Shown here: piece after piece, positions 58,757 to 64,000 of the stretch
Layout: the number at the start of each line of letters is the position of its first letter
Numbering within the stretch: the stretch's first letter is position 1
From: Tetragonia tetragonoides
Taxonomy: Eukaryota > Streptophyta > Magnoliopsida > Caryophyllales > Aizoaceae
Direction of reading: 5' to 3'
Assembly (NCBI GenBank): GCA_038025085.1
Contig: CM076154.1
Span: 32,790,501-32,854,500, forward strand
Length of the DNA stretch: 64,000 nucleotides
The notes under the pieces: generated by a model
Databases searched by the model: none
What the model was told of the DNA's origin: nothing
The model's input: the letters and a program-made list of their open reading frames with translations, nothing else
Program-made: the position numbers and the translations under genes

Positions 58757-60044
58757 GTCAGTAAGAAACTTCTTTAATTAACTACGTGATAGAAAATTTA
58801 CAAGATCGTTCATAGGTCCTCCCCTTGATGTCATCAACATAAACATGTTTACAGAAGTTCGGAGGATAGTTAAAGCTAACTACATCACTTTGCCTACACC
58901 CATCATTTAAACTATGTTTAGCCAAAAGATCTGCGAGCTTGTTCGTCTCACGAACTTGATGTTCAAAAGTCACTTCCTCAAGCATCCCCTGGAGGTGCCT
59001 GCAATCCAAAATGATGTTTCCCAGGTTAGTGGTAACCAGATTAGTGTTCTGTAGCATATCCACTACCAATTGATTGTCTGAGCTGATGATAACATTCTTC
59101 CATTGAGAGGTCACTGCAATCTTTAGTCCCTCCCTGATGCTTAGTAATTCAGCAGTGATCACATCAGGGGCTCTGTTGAGTTTGTAGAATCCCACAAGCC
59201 ATTCTCCTTGTTCTCCTCTAACAACTCCACCTAAACCTGCATAACAATTTCCAGCAGCAAAGGCAGCATCTGTATTCAACTTTACCCACCCTTGAGGTGG
59301 TGGTTTCCATCCCACTTGGACTTTTTGGATCTGAGCTTTGGGCTTAAGAGGGTTATGCCAAGAGACATACTCCCAGGCCTTGCTCCAAGAGACTTTGAGC
59401 CAGGGATTAATGGGGATCAAGTTTGAGTCAAACACAAATTTATTCCTTCGCAGCCAGATATGCCAAACAGCAAAAGCAAACAGAATTGACCAGGGCATTG
59501 ATTCATTGTTTATTTGAGCCTTGAGGTTAGATTCAAGCCATTCATTGAGTGAGAGATTAAAAAAGGTGTCAGACAGTGGCAATTTGTCCCAAAATTCTTT
59601 TGCAGCACTACAATCTCTTAAAGCATGCAGTGTGGTTTCAGAGCAAACATTGCACAAAGGACAAACATCATCATTTACAATTTGTCTAGCAAAGAGAGTT
59701 TTTTTATTTGCAATCCTGTCCCAAGAAGCTAGCCAGATAAAAAATTGAATATTAGGTGTCGTTAGTTTGTCTTGAGTGCATCAAATTACCTGTTTTTCTT
59801 TAACCCAGGTTCAGGTAGAAGGAAGACAACAACGCAGGAGAGGTTATGGGTAAGTATTAACTTCTAATAGCCTGTAGTAGAAATTCCCTGATTAAGGAGC
59901 AGCTCAAAGTATTGCTTGTGTTTCAGTCCAAAAACACGAAGTCAAAGAGTTGATCTGCTCCTCCATCGTATCTTGAGTTCAGAGCTGGAACAATCAGTAG
60001 CCTTGAATGCAGAGCAGGAAAAATCAGAAGCCTCGAGTGCTTAG
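27390..60044 (+). CDS. TPC1: Vacuolar two-pore cation channel TPC1 (SV channel), 23 coding exons
   Basis: Exons: 27390-27539, 31619-31762, 31913-32020, 35776-35871, 37314-37444, 38820-38880, 39094-39260, 42461-42566, 42747-42824, 46912-46973, 47692-47764, 48728-48793, 48878-49018, 49182-49239, 49904-50011, 50443-50506, 51211-51379, 51877-51941, 52133-52223, 54123-54209, 55762-55836, 59809-59849, 59927-60044. All introns are GT-AG and every junction keeps frame, giving 752 residues (AtTPC1 has 733). An in-frame TGA six bases upstream fixes the start. TPC1 is the tonoplast Ca2+- and voltage-gated cation channel, a dimer of two six-helix repeats. Filter [10 protein letters not shown] starts at T273, filter II VMGN is 637-640, and voltage-sensor arginines R540, R546, R549 and R552 are kept. 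EF-hand 2 (386-397) has its Ca2+ ligands, while EF-hand 1 (345-356) has lost some. Luminal residues E249, D250, D463 and E537 match Arabidopsis E239, D240, D454 and E528, but D606 is N615. The C-terminus [12 protein letters not shown] also matches. Confidence 0.95.
30266..30540. mobile_element. 275-bp MITE with TTATA duplication in TPC1 intron 1
   Basis: The ends GTGTGTTTGGCC and GGCGAAACACAAC are inverted matches. Subterminal blocks GGGAGCTCCAATTTCTCCC (left) and GGGAGAAGTTGGAGCTCCC (right) are also inverted. TTATA flanks both sides (30261-30265, 30541-30545). It has no coding capacity. Confidence 0.65.
31160..31290 (+). repeat. Degenerate GGTCAT-GGCC repeat cluster
   Basis: Variants such as GGTCATGGATTGGCC, GATCATTTATCTGCC, GGTCATGTATGGCC and GGTCAAGTATAGGCC recur about every 20-27 bases. 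It may be a decayed minisatellite. Confidence 0.5.
32300..32410 (+). mobile_element. SINE-like fragment with a G run in TPC1 intron 3
   Basis: GGTGTACACAACCTTACCC resembles the GTACGCAGCCTTACC block of the SINE relics at 5950-6080 and 36010-36125. A run of G's (about 32353-32366) precedes it. Confidence 0.35.
32810..34530 (+). pseudogene. L1-type LINE ORF2 relic (reverse transcriptase end and zinc knuckle) in TPC1 intron 3
   Basis: Frameshifted pieces follow LINE reverse-transcriptase order: a LGGN-type block near 32830, [15 protein letters not shown] near 32887, [18 protein letters not shown] near 33087, then LLGKWLW near 33270. These are followed by [19 protein letters not shown], the start of the zf-RVT zinc knuckle, and a last block [14 protein letters not shown] near 34268. 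Stops and shifts show it is dead. It is interrupted by a SINE at 34087-34245, and an A-rich 3' end follows near 34525. It runs in the same direction as TPC1. Confidence 0.8.
34087..34245 (-). mobile_element. tRNA-derived SINE nested in the LINE relic
   Basis: On the minus strand it starts CCTGAGGGGGTAGCTCAGCT (A-box) and has GGCTCAACTCCC (B-box), ending ATTCTTATCTAAAAAAA. Flanks TTGCTGTGGCGTTATGC and TTGCTGTGCACAATGC look like a diverged target duplication of about 16 bases. It splits the LINE zinc-knuckle region, so it inserted after the LINE. Confidence 0.75.
34545..35560 (+). pseudogene. Second LINE ORF2 3' relic, head-to-tail with the first
   Basis: Text such as [15 protein letters not shown] and a later stretch (35140-35440) with the [12 protein letters not shown] and [18 protein letters not shown] C-terminal blocks parallels the LINE end just upstream. 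Many stops and shifts. An A-rich 3' end follows TTATCTAAAAG near 35540. Confidence 0.6.
36010..36125 (+). mobile_element. SINE 3' fragment in TPC1 intron 4
   Basis: ACAACAACAACAACCCAGTA is followed by GATGTACGCAGCCTTACC and AGAGAGGCTGTTTCC, the same block order as the minus-strand relic at 5950-6080. The tRNA-like head is missing. Confidence 0.5.
38431..38697 (+). repeat. 140-bp tandem duplication in TPC1 intron 5
   Basis: A unit starting TTTTCTGATCTCTCCTTCTC repeats once with period 140 and only a few differences. It lies 120 bases upstream of exon 6. Confidence 0.9.
39261..41800 (+). other. TPC1 intron 7, first 2.5 kb
   Basis: No gene is supported. Frames near 39585-39911 and 40020-40510 (both strands) are not recognised and probably chance or decayed retroelement sequence. 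Confidence 0.5.
41810..41904 (+). mobile_element. SINE fragment adjoining the TRIM
   Basis: CTGAATGGGTAGATCAGCTG then GTAAGACCTTTGAGA matches the 5' half of the SINE nested at 34087-34245 (GGGTAGCTCAGCTGGTAAGACCT), in the opposite orientation. It is cut where the TRIM begins. Confidence 0.6.
41905..42339 (-). mobile_element. Complete TRIM (miniature LTR retrotransposon) in TPC1 intron 7
   Basis: Two direct repeats, 41905-42069 (165 bp) and 42162-42339 (178 bp), surround only 92 bases. Read on the minus strand each LTR starts TGTGAA, has a TATA-like ATATAAAAG, and ends TTATCA. Directly after the upstream LTR comes TGGTATCAGAGTGG, the primer-binding site complementary to initiator Met tRNA used by many plant LTR elements. 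Before the downstream LTR lies the purine tract GTGAGGGGGCG. No coding capacity is present. The flanking five bases differ (ATTAA and ATCAG), so no target duplication survives. Confidence 0.88.
43021..43868 (-). mobile_element. 5'-truncated LINE with 13-bp target duplication in TPC1 intron 9
   Basis: On the minus strand it encodes the end of LINE ORF2: [15 protein letters not shown], a zinc knuckle with [18 protein letters not shown], then [15 protein letters not shown], in an open frame of 158 codons (43591-43115). An upstream piece (43852-43607) is in another frame. A 3' UTR of about 80 bases leads to the poly(A), seen as Ts from 43021. Perfect 13-bp repeats GTAATTAAAGCAA flank it (43008-43020, 43869-43881). 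Confidence 0.88.
43869..44065 (+). repeat. Local duplication beside the LINE insertion
   Basis: ACAGCCTGGGGCCTGGTAAA and the following 50 bases occur twice (about 43893 and 44006), each preceded by GTAATTAAAGCAA. The copy pattern suggests a small tandem duplication of about 113 bases near the LINE target site. Confidence 0.75.
44080..44430 (+). pseudogene. LINE 3' relic, plus strand, in TPC1 intron 9
   Basis: Interrupted text includes WRNAVFAIL then [11 protein letters not shown] and a final block related to [12 protein letters not shown] of the intron 3 copy. Stops are frequent. It lies opposite in orientation to the neighbouring LINE at 43021-43868. Confidence 0.6.
45125..46285 (-). pseudogene. 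LINE ORF2 relic, minus strand, in TPC1 intron 9
   Basis: From 46285 leftwards the minus strand reads [14 protein letters not shown], the 'Y-x-VGNG' block of LINE reverse transcriptase, then a zinc-knuckle part with [20 protein letters not shown], and a C-terminal block near 45230-45418. Frameshifts separate the parts. Confidence 0.65.
48000..48560 (+). other. TPC1 intron 11, possible retroelement-derived sequence
   Basis: The style resembles the decayed LINE 3' ends seen elsewhere in this gene, but I cannot align a specific motif. Otherwise featureless. Confidence 0.25.
52415..52450 (-). mobile_element. Short SINE-domain remnant in TPC1 intron 19
   Basis: GGGAACAGCCTCTCTGTAGT is the reverse of the AGAGAGGCTGTTTCC block in the SINE relics of introns 3 and 4. 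Only this small piece is recognisable. Confidence 0.35.
53473..53653. mobile_element. 181-bp Stowaway-like MITE in TPC1 intron 19
   Basis: It begins CTCCCTTCCACT and ends GGGGCAGAGGGAC. These resemble the CTCCCTCCGT inverted terminus of Stowaway (Tc1/mariner) elements, and both sides carry TA (53471-53472, 53654-53655). Interior sequence is AT-rich without coding capacity. Confidence 0.65.
55212..55440 (-). pseudogene. Unidentified gene fragment antisense in TPC1 intron 20
   Basis: On the minus strand a 67-codon open frame (55420-55217) has balanced, protein-like composition, with phrases [20 protein letters not shown] and [20 protein letters not shown]. It ends at a good splice donor (GAAG then GTATGT). 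An AG at the other side (AACAACCAG) could be an acceptor. It looks like one exon of a duplicated or captured host gene. I cannot name the family. Confidence 0.4.
56080..56400 (+). pseudogene. LINE 3' relic in TPC1 intron 21
   Basis: [18 protein letters not shown] is the C-terminal LINE block (compare [11 protein letters not shown] of the intron 9 LINE), followed by a shifted [20 protein letters not shown] end and an AATGAACAAA 3' region. It is broken by stops. Confidence 0.6.
56400..58700 (+). other. TPC1 intron 21, central part
   Basis: About 2.3 kb with no recognised gene or bounded repeat. Short frames at 56509-56815 and 58009-58296 have no recognisable similarity. Confidence 0.45.
58711..58767. 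repeat. Poly-T tract flanked by 12-bp direct repeats
   Basis: GGTCAGTAAGAA occurs at 58711-58722 and 58756-58767 with TTG and about 30 Ts between. On the minus strand this is the poly(A) next to the LINE end. Confidence 0.8.
58768..59765 (-). mobile_element. 5'-truncated L1-type LINE with RNase H domain in TPC1 intron 21
   Basis: A 291-codon open frame (59657-58782), which continues upstream to about 59750, encodes the end of LINE ORF2. The zinc-knuckle part has [15 protein letters not shown], then [16 protein letters not shown], then an RVT_3-type RNase H with acidic residues D130 (KLNTDAAF), E170 ([11 protein letters not shown]), D194 (SSDNQLV) and D243 (LADLLAKH). Such RNase H domains were acquired by a group of plant L1 elements. 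The open frame suggests youth. The poly(A) is seen as Ts at 58726-58755. Confidence 0.8.
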
Positions 60045-60196
60045 GTATTCCCTTTTCTCCCACTTGCCAACCTAATCCTATCTTGTATTGTGATTCTGAT
60101 TTCAGTATGTCATGGATTTGATTGATGACGAATTTTGTGTGATATCTCTATTACATGGATTATCGCCGTAACATATCCTGTGGTAATTGATGCAGA
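60045..60196 (+). other. Possible 3' UTR intron of TPC1 starting at the stop codon
   Basis: TAG at 60042-60044 is followed directly by GTATTC, and TTGATGCAG ends at 60196. If spliced, the stop codon would be the last three bases of the exon. Not supported by transcript data here. Confidence 0.3.
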
Positions 60197-60520
60197 GATT
60201 GTTGCCACATGCTTCTTTCCACGATCGATACGACTGCTTGCAATGGCAGTGTCTGTTTTGCCCTCAATGATGATAAAACTGGGGTGCCTAGGAGAAACGT
60301 GAGATGTGAATATGTGTGACGGTTTAGCTTGATCTGTCTTAATTTTGCCCTTTATTCGAGTGGTTTTTTCTCTTAGCCAGGTTTGATATCCATACTCATT
60401 GTGTTATTGGATAGGATTAGGATGTAGCTTCCTGTTCCCCCAAAAGTTGGCAGTTCTGTGATCTTGGGATTAAAAACAATCTACTGTTTGGGACTTTCAG
60501 GTGTAATTTGAAATGTTACC

Positions 60521-60526
60521 AATAAA
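60521..60526 (+). terminator. Candidate polyadenylation signal of TPC1
   Basis: AATAAA lies about 480 bases after the stop codon, in AT-rich sequence. Plant poly(A) signals are loose, so this is a guess. Confidence 0.35.
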
Positions 60527-60549
60527 TTCATAGTTCCTCTCAAATGCAA

Positions 60550-63395
60550 TTGTAAGCTACTCCTATGAACCTCTAGAGTTGATTCATGATGTCATTCTTG
60601 GCGCAGGTTGTCCAAAAGGAACTGAGAATTGGTAATATGTAGTGTCCCTTTATATGTTAGTAATTCTTAGTAGAAAACTTTTTAAAATGTTATCTTAAAT
60701 TAGTATTTTTCTTGTTATTTTAATTTGAAATGTTACCAATACATTAGTAAGAGTTTCTATGCCAGCTTAGCTGTTGACCTGTTGTTGTTGTTTGTGTTTT
60801 TGGCCATGTCCAAGCACTTGATGAATTCGCGAGATTGCTATTCTTTTGATAGCATATCTAATTACTTATAAAGGATACAATAATTATCGAAAAAATAAAA
60901 ATAGTAATTTTCTTTTTTTACTAAATTAAGGATCTTCAATTCAGTTCAAATTTTGTGTAAGACCAACTCACTGAAAAATCAGGTCACTATTTACTATTTA
61001 GAATTAAGAAATAAGGATCACTTATTATGAGTGTGACATTTATTTCACCAAAAACTGACTATCGTCTCACCAAATATTACGACGTCTTAATTAAGTTTTT
61101 GTGATATTTTAATGTATGGCTATTAATTCATGGAATCTTCTATTACTAATAAAGAAGGAAACAGTAATTGTAAGAGAAATAATCATCTTATGATCAGAAT
61201 GTTTTTATCGGCTACTGTTTCCTGCTAGCAAGTTATCCCACCAAATAAAAAGTGAGATGATGTATACCCAATGCCTCGATCACTTAATAACAAACCATGG
61301 ATGGCCTGTGCATAGTGCCCTTTGCAATATTCTTCAACTAATAAAGCATCTCTTGACTCGGTGGTGAATGTAGTTAGAGCTCTATTGGTGTTGGCGGCTG
61401 AATTAATGTGAATATTTTACATCAAGAGGGAATTAAGAACATCAACTCAAGATTATTATGAAGTTAAATTTCTTGTTAATATTATTTGGACCTTCGTTTC
61501 TAACTTTCTAACTCTGCATTCGATTTGCGTTTAGTAATTAAAGATTTGCGTTTAGTAATTAAAGATTTACGTTAAACAATTTCGTTTTATATTATTCCGT
61601 TTCGTTTCGTTTAGTCCAATCTATTTTTTACAATTCAGTTGAAAAAAACAAGGCCTTGCATACATATGCTCAAGTTCATTTCAATACACTTTACTTTAAA
61701 AATATGAAAATATACTACTTCATATCTAGGTGATTAGAGTACTTATAGTGACATTCTTAATACATCGTATTTTTTTACATGTAATAGGGAAGGAAAATTC
61801 AAACCCAAAACCTAATATACGCGGGACCTTAATCTTACATTTCGTGGTTTATTGAGAGTGATAAGTGCAATTATTCCAACTACTCTTCAACTTCTCATTT
61901 TCGATAAAGATGTTAATAATAGATCTCTAATGGTAATGAGACTAAATTCCATATTCTTTTGTCCTTCGAGTAAAACGGATTTGACACTAATTTATACAAA
62001 AGCAATAATACTTTGATTCACACACATTATCTCTTTAAGGACCAGCTGACGGATTCGGATCGGGGGGTTGGTGCCCCATTAACATACATAATCTAGCCAT
62101 AGATTTGTTTTTGGTGGAAATATATAATGCTATTGTAGTCGCTTTCATGGAAACCATTGTAATGATTCACCCATAGGTCGATTTATTGGCTTTTGATATG
62201 CACTAGTATTTTATTAACAAAAGAAGACATAAATAGGAGCGAACAGTACCTAAGAAGTGTTGGCTCACCAGTAAACAAGTTGCAATTTGTACATTAAATC
62301 ATGGGTTCAAACCTGTATATATTTTCAATTTCAATATTTCTTAACGCAAAGTGAAGTATTATGCAGGGTTCAATTTTGATCTTTATTTGTTTACTTTTAT
62401 TTGGTCTACGAAAAACATAAATATGAGTACAATATAATACAAAAACTTGTTTATAACAGTCAATATAATAAGTTTACAATAATGCACAAGTCAGTCAAAC
62501 CAGAACCTAAAGTATACAGACCTTATTCTGCACCAAAAAAAAGTATACAGGTCTTATTGGCTTTTTTGTTGTCACATAATTGTTTATGGATGGAATTATG
62601 TTATGTTATTCCATTTATCTGAGCACGATCGCATTCATCAAAAAGAAAATGAAAAGAGTACAATAACCATATGTGATAAATCAGATAATATCCGATGATG
62701 AGTTTGTTTGACAATTACATGACACATCTATTGATTGTATGTACTTCAGTACTTCCACAATTCTTCTCACATTTGATAGAAAGTAACTATAGCTTTGCGG
62801 TGAATGCACTATAGCCATAACATTTAATTTTGGCAACTAACTAGGTTTGGAGCAGTAGTTTTGGATAGGCTAAGAGTTAGTTAATGAAAAACGTTCTCAA
62901 GCTATTTATTAGTAGTAATTAGTGGAATGCTCCTAGATAATTAGATGTGTATCCATGTAGCGTGTACCGTGTAGTAAAGAAGAGTTAAATCTCGTTTATG
63001 TTATTATATATTTATATCGATATATAGATATAGACATAATATATACAAGTCTAACGATCATTAAACATAATGTGCACCACTAACAAAACGTTAAATTTAT
63101 TGGCATCGTTCTAAGTCCATTAGACATAAACAAACCCATAGACAAGGCACAGTATCATATACTTCAATATACAAAGCAATATGTTAAACAATTACAGCAT
63201 TACACAAGTTTGCTAGCAAGATCGAACGCTTAAACCCAACTTTCTTAATAGCATCATTCGATTAGGGACTCCCACCTTCTAGAAAGAGTTGAGCACCCAA
63301 TCGGAATCATGTGCTAGAAAGAGGTAAATGCAATATGTTAATATAGCTGATAGCAACCAAAGCAATTTGTTTGCTGAGGTAACTCCCATCATGCA
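60550..63395. other. Intergenic spacer after TPC1
   Basis: AT-rich sequence. A 24-base phrase (GATTTGCGTTTAGTAATTAAA) repeats near 61523-61570. No gene, RNA or complete mobile element is recognised. Confidence 0.55.
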
Positions 63396-63397
63396 CA

Positions 63398-64000
63398 GGG
63401 GCGGAGCTAAGGGGGACCGGAGGAGGCCGTGGTCTCCCCCATAATTCTGAAAATAAATAAGTAATTTTTGTTGTGTTTATGTAACATTCATCAAACTTGG
63501 CACAGTGGAGCGAGATCGCTGTTCAAAACCATGGTCCACGGCTAGTATTCCCCATGTATGTCACGGGATCAAGTCCCAACATTACCATTTTCTTTTCTCA
63601 TGTATTCTATTTTTGTTTTTAACGCAAATCAATCTTACTCCCCTTTGTTTCATTTATGAAGTTTTACTTCACAATATTTTGGCTCTTTTTGTCCTACCTT
63701 CGTCATGATTTAAAATTTTGGTTCCTTATTTCTCTAGTTTTATTTTTTTTCCCTTATCATTTTTGTTCCCCTTTTTTATTGCATGTAGCTTTGTGTGAGT
63801 AATTTCTTTTTAATCTTACTTTTTTTTTTAAAAATATATCATACATTCATTTGGATCTACATTGATTATTTTGTTATTTTTTTCTTGTATAATTCCTTGT
63901 ATTCACAAACACTTTTTTAAAATTCTAACACCGTATATTATATAACTAATAAACTATTGTAAAGTTGGCGTGATTCGGGTTGAGAAATGGATTTTAAGAT
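63398..64000 (+). mobile_element. Possible hAT-type transposon left end, cut by the window
   Basis: CAGGGGCGGAGCTAAGGGGG resembles the terminus of many plant hAT elements of the zinc-finger MYM/TTF type. It is followed by AGTGGAGCGAGATCGCTGTT and GGGATCAAGTCCCAAC, seen in such elements by recall. The other end and any transposase would lie outside the window. Confidence 0.35.

Noticed and set aside
61590..61660. Fourth copy of the GGCCCTGTTC MITE
   Set aside because: GTTGAAAAAAACAAGGCC and TTCCGTTTCGTTTCG are reminiscent, but the left terminus and target duplication are missing.
1..64000. Gene cluster, defence island, CRISPR or other compact novel system
   Set aside because: The window is plant nuclear DNA with three known gene families and mobile elements. 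No co-oriented cluster of unknown genes or regularly spaced repeat array was found.

Overview
This window is nuclear DNA from a flowering plant, most likely a eudicot. It is AT-rich, its genes are spread out and interrupted by GT-AG introns, and it is full of plant-type SINEs, MITEs, L1-type LINE fragments and a miniature LTR element. The family cannot be fixed from the sequence alone. I found no bacterial features, CRISPR array, rRNA or functional tRNA.

Three protein-coding genes are well supported, all on the + strand. (1) At 2632-7673 is a three-exon FLOE-type gene (DUF1421 family), closest from memory to Arabidopsis FLOE2/FLOE3. It encodes a 539-residue low-complexity Gln/Pro/Ser-rich protein. 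(2) At 13650-18980 is an uninterrupted 1776-codon callose synthase, best matched to CalS12/GSL5/PMR4. (3) At 27390-60044 is the vacuolar two-pore cation channel TPC1, reconstructed here as 23 coding exons giving 752 residues. The exons keep frame across every junction, and about 93% of the gene is intron. CalS12 followed by TPC1 is the order of the consecutive Arabidopsis loci At4g03550 and At4g03560, so the pair looks like old conserved microsynteny.

Layout: 1-2400 holds MITE copies, a possible LTR piece, a SINE-like piece and low-complexity sequence. FLOE follows, with a 161-bp tandem duplication in intron 1. From 7.8 to 13.6 kb lie two SINEs with clear target-site duplications, two MITE-like elements and the callose synthase upstream region, which seems partly duplicated. 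From 19 to 27.2 kb lie the callose synthase 3' region, a LINE RNase H relic, a foldback element, a 1.24-kb inverted-repeat element with a possible GRF zinc-finger relic, another MITE and SINE copies. The TPC1 introns hold nested LINE and SINE fragments, a complete TRIM with primer-binding site, a Stowaway-like MITE, tandem duplications and an unidentified antisense gene fragment. From 60.5 to 64 kb is intergenic, ending in a possible hAT terminus.

The three genes do not form one pathway. CalS12 makes wound and pathogen callose at the plasma membrane, TPC1 shapes vacuolar Ca2+/voltage signalling, and FLOE proteins form hydration-dependent condensates. The most useful observations are TPC1 residue changes at the luminal Ca2+ sensor and in EF-hand 1, a 47-codon upstream ORF abutting the FLOE start codon, and several well-delimited mobile elements. 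I did not find a convincing wholly new biological system.
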